Made by a program: the position numbers and the translations under genes
Assembly (NCBI GenBank): GCA_965207275.1
Contig: CBDBMH010000001.1
Span: 1,144,827-1,208,826 of the forward strand
Direction: 5' to 3'
DNA length: 64,000 nt
From: Bin22 sp965207275
GTDB taxonomy: Bacteria; Chloroflexota; Dehalococcoidia; Lucifugimonadales; UBA3495
The notes under the pieces: generated by a model
The model's input: the letters and a program-made list of their open reading frames with translations, nothing else
Told to the model about the DNA's origin: nothing
Databases searched by the model: none
Part shown: one piece after another, positions 16,617 to 25,410 of the stretch
Position numbering within the stretch: position 1 is the stretch's first letter
Layout of the letters: each line of letters begins with the position of its first letter

Positions 16617-17966
16617 ATGACGCTGCTGCTGGAACGAAAAGAAGAGTACGACTCCGGTGGGGAACTGCCCATACCGGAGAAGGTATTGGCCCGCCTCTGG
16701 CAGAAGCGGGCGGCCCGCCAGCGGGAGTTCCGCACCGCCGCCGGCCGTCGGGTACGGGTGCTTTACCCGGGCCGGCCCGGGACCGCCGCCGGCCCGGATT
16801 TCCGCGACGCCCTGCTGGAGGTGGAAGGGCTGGGCCTGGTGCAGGGGGACGTGGAACTGCATGTGCGCCAGCAGGACTGGTACGCCCACGGCCACGCCGA
16901 CGACCCCAACTACAACGGGGTGGTGCTGCACGCGGCCCTGGAGACGGACGCCCATACCAATACCAATGACACCAATACCGGCAGGAGGCCCAGGCCCACC
17001 AACCTGCACAGCGGCCACCAGGCGCCGGTAATATCCCTGGCCAGCCTGCTGGAGGAGGACGCCCCCACCCCGGCCCTCTACCCGGGTGATGAGGAGGACG
17101 TAAACGGGAGCCTGTGGGCGTTGCTGGGCGCCAAGGGCTGGCCCCGTCCCGCCGGCGCGGAGGGCATGGGGCAATTGCTGGACTTGGCCGGCGACGCCCG
17201 CTTCCGGGCCAAGGCGGCCGTTTTCGCCGCCCTGAACGGCGAACAGCCCCCCTCGCAAACCCTTTACGAGGGGTTGATGGAGGCCCTGGGGTACCGGGCC
17301 AACCGGCAGCCCTTCCTGAAGCTGGCCCAGGTCGCCCCTTGGAGCCCGTTGGCTGCCGAGGCATTGACCCATCCCGTTGGAGCGCGGGCAAACGTTATCG
17401 AGAACCGCCTGCTGCAGCTATCGGGCCTGGCGGAAAAGGGTCGGAGGCAAGTCTCCGGCTCCCACCGGCCCCCGGGCTACGGCCGGCCCCTGCGGGCGGA
17501 GGAGTGGCATACCTTCCGCGTGCGGCCCTCCAATCATCCCCGTCGCCGCATTGCCGGCGCGGCCGGGTTGCTGGACCGCCTCATGCAAATGGATGGCGAG
17601 GGTGGAGCATCCGGGGAAGACGGCCTGAACCGGGCATCGGGCAGCCTGGTAGCCCTGGGGACGCCGGCCAAATTGACCGCCGCCCTGACCGTCAAGGGCG
17701 CGGAGGGAAGGGGCGCCGCCCTGGTGGGAGCAGGCCGGGCCCGGGACCTGGCCGTCAACGTAATTCTGCCCTTCCGCCACGCCCGGACCGACGACGGAGG
17801 CGCAAACAGCGCCGCCCTGGCCCTGTTCAGGAAGTTTCCGAAACTGCAGCCCAACGAAATCACCCGGGAGATGTCGGAGCAGCTGTTGACGACGGACTGG
17901 AGGGGTGTGGTCGACTCGGCCCGCCGCCAGCAGGGCCTCATTCACCTGCACCGCCAGTTGAATTAG
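16617..17966 (+). CDS. DUF2851 family protein
   Basis: Conserved protein of unknown function found in Bacteroidota and Chloroflexota. Typical opening: ELPIPEKVLARLWQKRAARQREFRTAAGRRVRVLYPGRPGTAAGPDFRDALLEVEG...QGDVELHVRQQDWYAHGHADDPNYNGVVLHAAL. The pattern G-DF-DA, QGDVELHV and HxHxxDpxYNxVVLH suggests a nuclease-like PD-(D/E)xK core, but that is inference. ATG at 16617 gives 449 residues, the usual length; an in-frame extension runs back to 16497. The IS1380 pair ends 174 bases upstream and may have cut into its promoter. Confidence 0.8.
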   Translation: MTLLLERKEEYDSGGELPIPEKVLARLWQKRAARQREFRTAAGRRVRVLYPGRPGTAAGPDFRDALLEVEGLGLVQGDVELHVRQQDWYAHGHADDPNYNGVVLHAALETDAHTNTNDTNTGRRPRPTNLHSGHQAPVISLASLLEEDAPTPALYPGDEEDVNGSLWALLGAKGWPRPAGAEGMGQLLDLAGDARFRAKAAVFAALNGEQPPSQTLYEGLMEALGYRANRQPFLKLAQVAPWSPLAAEALTHPVGARANVIENRLLQLSGLAEKGRRQVSGSHRPPGYGRPLRAEEWHTFRVRPSNHPRRRIAGAAGLLDRLMQMDGEGGASGEDGLNRASGSLVALGTPAKLTAALTVKGAEGRGAALVGAGRARDLAVNVILPFRHARTDDGGANSAALALFRKFPKLQPNEITREMSEQLLTTDWRGVVDSARRQQGLIHLHRQLN

Positions 17967-17967
17967 C

Positions 17968-18039
17968 AATTAAGAATTAAGAATTGAGAGTTGGGAAGGG
18001 TCTCTCAGGATTACTTGGTACCATTCTTAATTCTTAATT
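17968..18039. repeat. AT-rich inverted repeat, copy 1
   Basis: AATTAAGAATTAAGAAT (17968-17984) and its exact inverse (18023-18039) form a 17-bp stem around 38 bases. A related element with diverged arms and another loop is at 22654-22753. It stands out in a GC-rich genome and lies between convergent genes, where it may also act as a terminator. Confidence 0.75.
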
Positions 18040-18054
18040 TTTAATTCGTAATTT

Positions 18055-19071
18055 CTACACCTCCACTATCAGGACCCACATGGGGCCCTGGCCCACCTCG
18101 TAGGTACCGATGCGCTCCAGCGCCCCGCTGCCGTCGTCAATCCGGAAGGCGGCCAGCCGCCCCGACTCCAGTCCTGCCGAGTAGAGGTAACTGCCCGTGG
18201 GGTCGATGCCGAAGGCGCGGGGTACCTGTTCCGAGGGGGTCTGGCCCAGGGATGTCAGGCGTCCTCCGTCTCCCACCGCGAAGCCGGCAATGCTGTCGTG
18301 GCCCCGGTTGGGGGCGTAGACGTACCTGCCGTTGGGGGTTATCTGGATCTGGGAGCAACTGTTCCTTTCCGCGAATCCCTCGGGCAGGGTGGTGATGGTC
18401 TGGAAGGGGCTGAGGACGCCCGTGGCCGGGTCCAGGTTGTATCCCGTCACGCTGCACCCCTGCTCGTTGGATACGTAGATGATGTCCCGGCTGGGGTGGA
18501 AACAGAAGTGGCGGGGGCCGTCCGGGTCGGCCGGGCTGACCCGGGGCGGGTCGTTGGGGGTGATGTGGCCCGTGTCCGGGTCAAATCGGAACTGGAAAAT
18601 GGCGTTGGGGCCCGGGCCGGCGGCGATGTGGGGCACGTAGCCGTAGCGGTTGGTGGGGTCGGTCTGGAAGCAGTGGGCGCCGGTGCCCGTGGCCACCCAC
18701 TCCACCGGCGGTCCGGCCACCGCGCCGTCGTCGCCGATGGCGTGGACAGCGGCATGGCCGGCGTTGTAGTAGGCTGTCAGCAGGTAGTTGCCGGCCCGGT
18801 CGGTGGACATGTAGCAGGGGTCCGATTCCAACCCCGCCGTCCCCACCAGTTCCAGGTCGCCGCTGCCTGCATCCAGCCGGAAGCTGGATACCTCCAGGTC
18901 ATCCCGGCGCCCCACGTAAACGAACCTCCGGTCCGGGCTGGCGGTCATGGGCGCCGGGCGCCCGGGGGCCTCGGTCTCGCCCAGGGGTTCCAGGCTGCCG
19001 TTCGCGGAATTCAGGGCGAAGCGCAGCAGCTTGCCCTCGCCCGAAATGGAAACGTACATGTAGAAAGCCAT
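18055..19071 (-). CDS. Lactonase-family beta-propeller protein (6-phosphogluconolactonase YbhE-like)
   Basis: Seven-bladed propeller of the Pgl/YbhE and muconate-lactonase type. Repeated blades are seen: SPDRRFVYVGRRDD, STDRAGNYLLTAYYNAGHAAVH, GTGAHCFQTDPTNRYGYVPH, HFCFHPSRDIIYVSNEQGCSVTGYNLDPATG, ITPNGRYVYAPNRGHDSIAGF and GIDPTGSYLYSAGLESG. The ATG at 19071 (MAFYMYVSISGEG) follows GAGGT; the frame runs on to 19179 without similarity. 338 residues is normal. Its true substrate is uncertain, since this family includes proteins of unproved activity. Confidence 0.8.
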   Translation of the reverse strand: MAFYMYVSISGEGKLLRFALNSANGSLEPLGETEAPGRPAPMTASPDRRFVYVGRRDDLEVSSFRLDAGSGDLELVGTAGLESDPCYMSTDRAGNYLLTAYYNAGHAAVHAIGDDGAVAGPPVEWVATGTGAHCFQTDPTNRYGYVPHIAAGPGPNAIFQFRFDPDTGHITPNDPPRVSPADPDGPRHFCFHPSRDIIYVSNEQGCSVTGYNLDPATGVLSPFQTITTLPEGFAERNSCSQIQITPNGRYVYAPNRGHDSIAGFAVGDGGRLTSLGQTPSEQVPRAFGIDPTGSYLYSAGLESGRLAAFRIDDGSGALERIGTYEVGQGPMWVLIVEV

Positions 19072-19183
19072 CGCTTTACCTCGCCTGTAATTTCTGTAAT
19101 TGCCGGTCCGATCGCCAGGTCGGGAATTCGGCGTGATTCTACCACACAAGGCCTTTTCATTCTTCGGATTCCCGCTCATCCTC

Positions 19184-19377
19184 AGGGCAATCGCGTTTTA
19201 AAGAATGTCATGCTGAGCGAAGTCGAAGCATCTGAATCCGTTCCTGCCTGGCAGGCCTTGGGACCCAGTCCACGACTCTCAGCCAAGAGTCTAGACCCTT
19301 CGGCAAGCTCAGGGTGACATGACTCTTTGCTGCCGGTCCTGGGGCCATTTGAGGACGATTTATGACGCGATTGCCCT
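19184..19377. repeat. MITE-like intergenic element, copy 2
   Basis: Bounded by AGGGCAATCGCG (19184-19195) and its inverse (19366-19377), the same ends as 1664-1883. Inside it is a second inverted arrangement, TCATGCTGAGCGAAGTCGAA near the left and AAGCTCAGGGTGACATGA near the right, so one repeat family seems nested in another. Confidence 0.6.
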
Positions 19378-19388
19378 GCGCTCATCCT

Positions 19389-19436
19389 GAGCTTGTCGAA
19401 GGACACTCCCAAACTGTGTCGTGGTTCGACAAGCTC
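19389..19436. repeat. REP-like hairpin (GAGCTTGTCGAA / TTCGACAAGCTC)
   Basis: A perfect 12-bp stem (19389-19400 with 19425-19436). Shares its arm with the repeat at 9947-10060. Together with the element at 19184-19377 it fills the gap between the divergent lactonase and S9 peptidase genes. Confidence 0.7.
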
Positions 19437-19548
19437 ACCATTAGCGGAAAATCAAAAAGCCCGGTTCTACCACAGCGCCAGGGTGAGGTGACGCTCTTGC
19501 TGTGCTAATATTTCCGCTTACGCTGATCAGCCAAAGGAGAAGCAAGCT

Positions 19549-21507
19549 ATGCCTACCACAGCCCCCTACGGTTCCTGGAAGTCGCCCATAACCTCCGAGT
19601 CCATCGTGGCCGAAGCCGTCGGATTCGGCGGCGTCGCCCTGGATGGCGAGGACATCTACTGGCTGGAGTCCCGTCCCTCCGAGGGTGGCCGCAGGGTCAT
19701 CGTGCGACGGACGCCCGATGGCGATACCGCCGACATGACGCCCCGGCCCTTCAACGTACGCACCCGGGTCCATGAATACGGCGAAGGCGACTTCACCGTG
19801 AATGACAACGTCATATATTTCACCAACTTCGACGACCAGCGCCTGTACCGGCAGGCAGTGGGTGGTGAACCGGAAGCGCTGACGCCCGAAGCCGACCCGG
19901 TCGGCGGGCTTCGCTACGCCGACTTCGTGGTGGACGTCGAACGAAACCGACTCATCTCCGTTCACGAAGACCATACGGGGGGCGGGCCGGAACCGGTCAA
20001 CACCCTGGCCGCCGTGCCCCTGGGCGGCGGAGCGCCGGAAGTATTGGTCTCGGGAAGCGACTTCTACTCCGCGCCCCGGCTCAGCCCCGACGGCGCTCGC
20101 CTGGCGTGGCTTTCCTGGGACCACCCCAACATGCCCTGGGACGGCGTGGAGCTGTGGGTTGCCCCGGTGGCGCAGGACGGCTCGCTGGGCGTTGCCGAAC
20201 CGGTGGCCGGGGCGGATGGGAGCCAGCCGATAGAATCCATCCTGCAACCCGCTTGGTCTCCCGACGACCTCCTCTATTTCGTATCCGACCGCACCAACTG
20301 GTGGAACCTGTACCGACGCGACGACGACGGTGGCGTGGCGTCGGTTACCGGGCCGCTGGAGCTGGAATTCGGCAAGCCTCACTGGGTATTCGGCGCCAAT
20401 ACCTACGGCTTCGCCTCGGCGGACCGAATCATCTGCGGGGCCAATGACCGGGGGACCTGGGGCCTTTATTCCCTGGATACCGGCAGCGGCCGCCTGGACC
20501 GCCTGGACCTGCCCTACACCGAGCTGGGGAGGGCAGACCTTAAGGTGGACCAGGGCCAGGCGGTCTTCGGAGCCGGTTCGCCCACCCTGCCCATTGCCAT
20601 GCTGCGCCTGGACCTGGCCGACAACTCGGTGGAGAGCCTGCGCCGGGCCTCGGCCACCGCCATCGATCCCGGGTACCTGTCCACGCCCCGGCCCGTGGAG
20701 TTTCCCACGGAAGGGGGACTCACCGCCCACGCCTTCTACTATCCGCCCCGCAACATGGACTATTCGGCCCCCGAAGGCGAGAAACCGCCCCTGCTGGTCA
20801 AGAGCCACGGCGGTCCCACGGCGGCGGCGCAGCAGGCCCTGAGTCTGTCCATCCAGTACTGGACCAGCCGGGGTATTGGCGTACTGGACGTCAACTACGG
20901 GGGCAGCACCGGCTTCGGGCGGGAGTATCGGGACCGCCTGAAAGGCCGGTGGGGCATCGTGGACGTGGACGACTGCGTCAACGGCGCCCGCTACCTGGTG
21001 GCCCAGGGCGAGGCGGACGGCAACCGGCTGGCCATTGACGGGGGCAGCGCCGGCGGCTACTCCACCCTGGCGGCCCTGGCCTTCCGTGACGTGTTCGCGG
21101 CCGGCGCCAGCCACTACGGCGTCAGCGACCTGGCGGCCCTGACCCTGGACACTCACAAGTTCGAGTCGCGCTACTTGGACAGCCTGGTCGGCCCCTATCC
21201 GGAGCGGGAGGACCTGTACCTGGAGCGATCCCCCATTCACCACACCGGCGGCCTGTCCTGCCCGCTGATTCTTTTCCAGGGCCTGGAGGACAAGATAGTG
21301 CCGCCCAGCCAGGCGGAGCTGATGTTCGAGGCGGTTCGGGCCAAGGGTCTCCCCTGCGCCTACATTCCCTTCGAAGGTGAGCAGCACGGCTTCCGCCGGG
21401 CCGAGAACATCCGCCGCGCGCTGGACGGGGAGCTGTATTTCTACTCCCGGGTCTTCGGTTTCGACCTGGCGGAGGAGGTGGAACCGGTGGACATCGAGAA
21501 CCTTTAG
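19549..21507 (+). CDS. S9-family prolyl oligopeptidase / acyl-aminoacyl peptidase
   Basis: Serine peptidase of family S9C. The N-terminal beta-propeller covers about residues 1-390 and the alpha/beta-hydrolase domain about 390-652. The catalytic Ser is Ser500 in DGGSAGGYS, the Asp is in LEDKIVPPSQAE and the His in FEGEQHGFR. The oxyanion region is SHGGPTAAA. No signal peptide, so it is likely cytoplasmic and trims short peptides. ATG at 19549 follows AAGGAG. 652 residues is normal. It has no close operon partner. Confidence 0.92.
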   Translation: MPTTAPYGSWKSPITSESIVAEAVGFGGVALDGEDIYWLESRPSEGGRRVIVRRTPDGDTADMTPRPFNVRTRVHEYGEGDFTVNDNVIYFTNFDDQRLYRQAVGGEPEALTPEADPVGGLRYADFVVDVERNRLISVHEDHTGGGPEPVNTLAAVPLGGGAPEVLVSGSDFYSAPRLSPDGARLAWLSWDHPNMPWDGVELWVAPVAQDGSLGVAEPVAGADGSQPIESILQPAWSPDDLLYFVSDRTNWWNLYRRDDDGGVASVTGPLELEFGKPHWVFGANTYGFASADRIICGANDRGTWGLYSLDTGSGRLDRLDLPYTELGRADLKVDQGQAVFGAGSPTLPIAMLRLDLADNSVESLRRASATAIDPGYLSTPRPVEFPTEGGLTAHAFYYPPRNMDYSAPEGEKPPLLVKSHGGPTAAAQQALSLSIQYWTSRGIGVLDVNYGGSTGFGREYRDRLKGRWGIVDVDDCVNGARYLVAQGEADGNRLAIDGGSAGGYSTLAALAFRDVFAAGASHYGVSDLAALTLDTHKFESRYLDSLVGPYPEREDLYLERSPIHHTGGLSCPLILFQGLEDKIVPPSQAELMFEAVRAKGLPCAYIPFEGEQHGFRRAENIRRALDGELYFYSRVFGFDLAEEVEPVDIENL

Positions 21508-21535
21508 CTGGCGACCGAGTCTCTTCCCCCTTGAT

Positions 21536-21608
21536 GGAGAAGGTCAGGATGGGGGTGAAGGCGGGCGGTTGACGTTTCCCCCTCACCCCCACCCTCTCCC
21601 ACCAGGGA
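21536..21608. repeat. Dispersed CCCCCTCACCCCC-type hairpin repeat
   Basis: GGATGGGGGTGAAGG near the left and CCCCCTCACCCCCACC near the right pair imperfectly around a GC-rich loop. Short palindromes of this wording are common between genes in many GC-rich bacteria. It lies 29 bases after the S9 peptidase stop. From 21655 the gap also holds TCCATTCGTGTATATTCGTGG, another common dispersed motif. Confidence 0.55.
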
Positions 21609-21710
21609 CGAGGGAATCCGGCATTACGACCACCTGCCAATGCCCAGTTAGAATATTCGGGTCCATTCGTGTATATTCGTGGATAAATTTCCCATGGGGA
21701 GGCCCTGCAC

Positions 21711-22652
21711 ATGGACTTCTACCAGCACGTTTTCGCCGGAAATCCACTGGACCGAGGCGAGGTGGAGCGCCGGGACGAGAACTGGATTGCCGATAAGGCC
21801 AAAGACCCGGCCAGCCGATTCCTGCCCATGCGTGGGCCGAACGTTCTGGTGAATGCAGCCGCCGCGGGCAACGGCGGTCCGGCCCTAGGCTGGTTGTCGT
21901 GGCCTGAACTGGAGCCCCACGTAACCGATGCCTCGCCCCTGCTGCTGGGAATGCAGGACGGCGCCACCTACTTCGCCATCGACCTGGGCGCCGAAGAGGC
22001 GGCCGCCGCCGCGGTGGAGGCCAAAGGCGGCTACCGGTTCGAGGAGGCCCGGGCCGCCGCCGAAAACCTCCTGAGCGGGCCGGAGGCCGGCATCATGGCC
22101 CAGGGGCGGGCCCAGGTGAACTGGCACAACCGCCACCGCTTCTGCTCGGTCTGCGGCCACCCTACCGTGGTGAAGCGGGGCGGCCAGAAGCGGGAATGCC
22201 CCGCCTGCCGGGCCGAGCACTTTCCTCGCACTGACCCGGTGATCATCATGCTGGTCCATGACGGAGAACGCTGCCTGCTGGGCCAGTCCCGGGGCCGCCT
22301 GCAGGCCATGAACCGCTACTCGGCCCTGGCCGGCTTCATGGACCAGGGGGAAGCTATCGAGGAGGCCGTGGCCCGGGAGGTTATGGAGGAGGCGGGAATC
22401 CGCGTCCGGAAGGTGAGGTACCACTCCTCCCAGCCCTGGCCCTTTCCGTCGTCGCTTATGATTGGCTGTCACGCCGAGGCCGACAGTACCGGCATCAACA
22501 TGGACGATGAGGAGATGACCGACGTGCAGTGGTTCGAACGCTCCGAGGTCCTGCTGGCCCTGGAGGATAAGAGTGAAAGGCTGCGCCTGCCCGGTCCCAT
22601 CGCCATCGCCCACCACCTGATCAGGGCCTGGGCCCACGGGGAAGTCAACTAA
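21711..22652 (+). CDS. nudC: NADH pyrophosphatase / NAD-capped RNA hydrolase
   Basis: NudC splits NADH to NMNH and AMP and removes NAD caps from RNA. The central zinc ribbon is FCSVCGHPTVVKRGGQKRECPAC. The Nudix box is GFMDQGEAIEEAVAREVMEEAGI, followed by the NudC-specific SQPWPFPSSLMIG. 313 residues, normal. ATG at 21711 follows GGGGAGG with a suitable spacer. The next gene is in the same direction across an AT-rich inverted repeat. Confidence 0.93.
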   Translation: MDFYQHVFAGNPLDRGEVERRDENWIADKAKDPASRFLPMRGPNVLVNAAAAGNGGPALGWLSWPELEPHVTDASPLLLGMQDGATYFAIDLGAEEAAAAAVEAKGGYRFEEARAAAENLLSGPEAGIMAQGRAQVNWHNRHRFCSVCGHPTVVKRGGQKRECPACRAEHFPRTDPVIIMLVHDGERCLLGQSRGRLQAMNRYSALAGFMDQGEAIEEAVAREVMEEAGIRVRKVRYHSSQPWPFPSSLMIGCHAEADSTGINMDDEEMTDVQWFERSEVLLALEDKSERLRLPGPIAIAHHLIRAWAHGEVN

Positions 22653-22653
22653 C

Positions 22654-22753
22654 AATTAAGAATCAAGAATTAGGAATTAAGAATGATATTCCGGATATCC
22701 CTTGCCAGGGTGCCTGGCAAAACTTTTCAGTTCTTAATTCCTAGTTCGTAATT
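22654..22753. repeat. AT-rich inverted repeat, copy 2
   Basis: AATTAAGAATCAAGAATT... (22654-22683) and TTCTTAATTCCTAGTTCGTAA (22731-22751) pair with about three mismatches in 23. The loop differs from the copy at 17968-18039. It lies between nudC and the hydrolase gene. Confidence 0.7.
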
Positions 22754-22769
22754 CAAAGAGGGGTTGCTG

Positions 22770-23537
22770 ATGACCACCACCGACTACTCGGCCCTGGACC
22801 GGCCGGACATTTCGATGAACGCCTTTTATCCCCGGCGCAACTGGACGTCCACCCCCTCCGGCGCCCAGGACTATGCCATACCGGTCGCCGATGACATCAG
22901 CCTGTCCTGCCGTTTCTTTCCAGTGGGCCAGACGCAGCCCACCATCCTGTTCTTCTACGGCAACGGCGAGACGGCGGCGGACTATGACAACATTGCCCCC
23001 ATTTACAACCAGGTAGGGGTGAACTTCTTCGTGGCCGACTACCGGGGGTACGGCCAGAGCGGCGGCCTGCCGTCCTTCAGCGCCATGCTGGCCGACGCCC
23101 ACGTGGTCCGGGAGGAGGTGGCCCGGGTCCTGGAGGCCGGCGGGATTACCGACAGTCTATACGTCATGGGCCGGTCCATGGGCCGCCACGCCGCCTTCGA
23201 ACTGGCCGCGAATAGCCCGGAGGGGACCCTGAAGGGAGTTGTCATTGAAAGCGGTCGGCCCATCCTGGGCAACTTCTGCCAGGGGCTGGACCCGACTTCG
23301 GCGGAGGTTCTGGAGGCCGGCTACCGGGCCAAGGTGGGCTCCATCAACCTGCCCGCCCTGGTAATTCACGGTGAACTGGATACGCTGGCGCCGGTGGAAC
23401 AAGCCCGGGAGATGTACGAGAGCTTTGCCTCGGAGCAGAAGCGCATCCTCACCATCCCCGGGGCCGGTCACAACGACCTGTTGTACCGGGGAATCAACGA
23501 ATACTTCATGGCAATACGGGAATTCGTGGGAGCCTAG
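22770..23537 (+). CDS. Alpha/beta hydrolase
   Basis: Serine hydrolase fold. The nucleophile elbow is GRSMGRHAA, the acid is in HGELDTLAP and the His in PGAGHNDLLY, in the standard order. The N-terminal core is TILFFYGNGETAADYDNIAP...FFVADYRGYGQSGG. No signal peptide or lid domain. The likely start is the ATG at 22770 with GAGGGG upstream; a TTG two codons earlier is also possible. 255 residues. The substrate is unknown; the fold resembles BEM46-type hydrolases. Confidence 0.85.
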   Translation: MTTTDYSALDRPDISMNAFYPRRNWTSTPSGAQDYAIPVADDISLSCRFFPVGQTQPTILFFYGNGETAADYDNIAPIYNQVGVNFFVADYRGYGQSGGLPSFSAMLADAHVVREEVARVLEAGGITDSLYVMGRSMGRHAAFELAANSPEGTLKGVVIESGRPILGNFCQGLDPTSAEVLEAGYRAKVGSINLPALVIHGELDTLAPVEQAREMYESFASEQKRILTIPGAGHNDLLYRGINEYFMAIREFVGA

Positions 23538-23547
23538 TTGGTAGGGG

Positions 23548-23624
23548 TGGTGGGCGGTAGTGGACTCGAACCACTGGCCTCTTGCGTGTCGAGCAAGTGC
23601 TCTAACCAACTGAGCTAACCGCCC
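23548..23624 (-). tRNA. tRNA-Val (anticodon GAC), with encoded CCA
   Basis: Complete cloverleaf on the minus strand: acceptor GGGCGGT/ACCGCCC, D-stem GCTC/GAGC, anticodon stem CTTGC/GCAAG, T-arm AGTGG-TTCGAGT-CCACT, discriminator A and CCA at 23548-23550. The anticodon loop is TCGACAC, so position 34-36 is GAC (23590-23588). Position 33, almost always U, reads C here (23591). The accessory island begins just to the right of this gene. Confidence 0.9.
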
Positions 23625-23639
23625 CAAGTAGACAAGTAT

Positions 23640-23924
23640 TGGATTTATATGCTACCACAGAGCCAGGCCCGGAACATAGTGGCTACTGACAACGATTCCG
23701 TTTGAAATTGGAGTTTAGTAGGCCCAATTGTACCGTATTGCGAACTTTCCGGTGGGAGGTCCAAATATGACGATTTCGATTTGGTGGGCCCTGGCAGGAT
23801 CATACACACTTTGGAGATGGTTCCGTCTGCCCTAGGTGGTGGACCTTAGCGATGGAGAACGACACAGGTCAAAACCATTCCATATCGCGGTCAACAAAGG
23901 GTGATTTTCCGACCGTCGCGGACC
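23640..23924. other. Intergenic region between tRNA-Val and the island
   Basis: About 285 bases without a supported gene. It contains TTTGGTGGGCC near 23777-23788, which shares its core with the att-like sites at 26418, 30463 and 36645, but the flanking arms are not convincingly alike. Confidence 0.45.
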
Positions 23925-25250
23925 CTATCGTCTTCGGCTGCCGTCAATGCGATAGAGAGACACCATTAGCCTGCCGAAGACGAGAAAGAACATATAACCG
24001 AAGACCAATGTCGTGTGCCACACGTAACCTACGTTCATACGGTCCAGCGCCTCTTCCCGGGAAAAGCCCAGCCCTGCGAGGTTGATTTCCCAGGACCACA
24101 GTAGATTGTGGTCCGGCAGAACGCTGGGCAGATCCGGCGACAGGTATATCGCCAGAATGGCGCCTATCCCCAAGACTGCCGAGATCATCGCAAAAACCGT
24201 CGTTGTAGAGAGCAGGAACAACCGGTCCCGCTCGTTGGGGTTGAAGGCGGGGTCCCGCAGTACCAGGAGTGCGGCGAAGGCAACGCCCAACACCGGCAAC
24301 AGGACCGTCAAGTGTACAGACACCGAAATGTTGGTGATCACGACGACCGTGAAGTAGGTGAGAATCAGCGGCGGCAGCACTACAAAGGCCGCCCGGCGGA
24401 GGGCGCTGGCGCCCTCGCTGGCGCCTGAGTATTGATGCCTCCATAGCAACTGAAACACCAGCCCGGCAGTAGATGCGATCAGAAGGTTTAGGAGCAGGGC
24501 CAGCATGTAGGGCATGTTTGTGCCGGCGAGGCTCCCGATGGTATAGAAGCCGTAGTGGTCTGTGTGTATCCGGGAAAACTGCAGGAGCGGCGTGGTCAAC
24601 AGGAAAAACAGCGAAACCCAGAAGAACTCACGTAGGCCAGTCTCGCGGTCGCCGAGCAGGAACCCTTGCGCCAGAACGATCGCGATGGTGAAAACGATGT
24701 AGGCTGTGGGCATCCAGCCGCTGTTCCACCCGAATAAGGAGAGCGCATACCCGCCAACAATGCACAGCCCCAGCGGGAAAACCCTCAGAACCCCAAAACG
24801 GACTCCGTCCTCAAGCATTGAGCGAGTCTTTCTCGATGGCTTTGTTCGGGACTCGTTTCCGACGCGGGAAGCCGGCCCCCGGTCAGGCATCGCTCCGAGT
24901 CTGGCGGCGCCGGCACGACTCCCAGTAACGTGGCCCAGTGCCGTCTGAAAGTCGGTTGCCAGCCCTGCCAGCAACACGAGACCGGCTACCTCAGTGGGCG
25001 ACAGATTAAGGGCTTCACCGAAGACTCTCAGCCTTTGAAGAGTGGGGCGGGTGTTGCCGGATTCCCACCGCGACACGGTGGCGTGGCTATACCGCTCCGC
25101 GTATTCATTGTCTACCGATCCCATCCTTTCCAGAAGGGCTTCCTGCGTCAACCCTCGCCGACCACCGCCGGGCGAAAAGGACTCGCGGTAAGACCTCATT
25201 AATAGGCCAACCTGGGCCGCTCTGGCCCGCTGCTCGTTACGACTCCACAT
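23925..25250 (-). CDS. XRE-type HTH protein with eight transmembrane segments
   Basis: The N-terminal 75 residues are a Cro/CI-type helix-turn-helix (RGLTQEALLERMGSVDNEYAERYSHATVSRWESGNTRPTLQRLRVFGEALNL). A charged linker follows to about residue 145, then about eight hydrophobic segments (FPLGLCIVGGYALSLFGW, PTAYIVFTIAIVLAQGFLL, FFWVSLFFLLTTPLL, MLALLLNLLIASTAGLVFQLL and four more). A DNA-binding domain tied to a polytopic membrane domain suggests a membrane-located regulator; the signal is unknown. I do not recognise the membrane domain. It is divergent from the secreted protein at 25411, which could be its target. Confidence 0.75.
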   Translation of the reverse strand: MWSRNEQRARAAQVGLLMRSYRESFSPGGGRRGLTQEALLERMGSVDNEYAERYSHATVSRWESGNTRPTLQRLRVFGEALNLSPTEVAGLVLLAGLATDFQTALGHVTGSRAGAARLGAMPDRGPASRVGNESRTKPSRKTRSMLEDGVRFGVLRVFPLGLCIVGGYALSLFGWNSGWMPTAYIVFTIAIVLAQGFLLGDRETGLREFFWVSLFFLLTTPLLQFSRIHTDHYGFYTIGSLAGTNMPYMLALLLNLLIASTAGLVFQLLWRHQYSGASEGASALRRAAFVVLPPLILTYFTVVVITNISVSVHLTVLLPVLGVAFAALLVLRDPAFNPNERDRLFLLSTTTVFAMISAVLGIGAILAIYLSPDLPSVLPDHNLLWSWEINLAGLGFSREEALDRMNVGYVWHTTLVFGYMFFLVFGRLMVSLYRIDGSRRR

Positions 25251-25410
25251 TGGTCAGCACGCACATTCCACCTTTGGGATGTCAAAAAAGCTGCAATGCA
25301 CAGACTTGTCTTCATGCACACGCTACTATCGCAGCGGAGGTCAGCAAGAAGAAACGAGGTAGTGAACGCCTCTGAACAACTACTTTATATTATACAGGAG
25401 GTAGGACAAC

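Noticed and set aside
19441..21387. A 648-codon minus-strand frame opposite the S9 peptidase
   Set aside because: Composition typical of an antisense shadow (GVGG, RRG-rich), no motif; the plus strand encodes a clear peptidase.
23777..23788. Possible fourth att-like core (TTTGGTGGGCC) near the tRNA
   Set aside because: Only the core matches; the arms GTACTGTCTACCGTC are not present, so it is not counted as a site.
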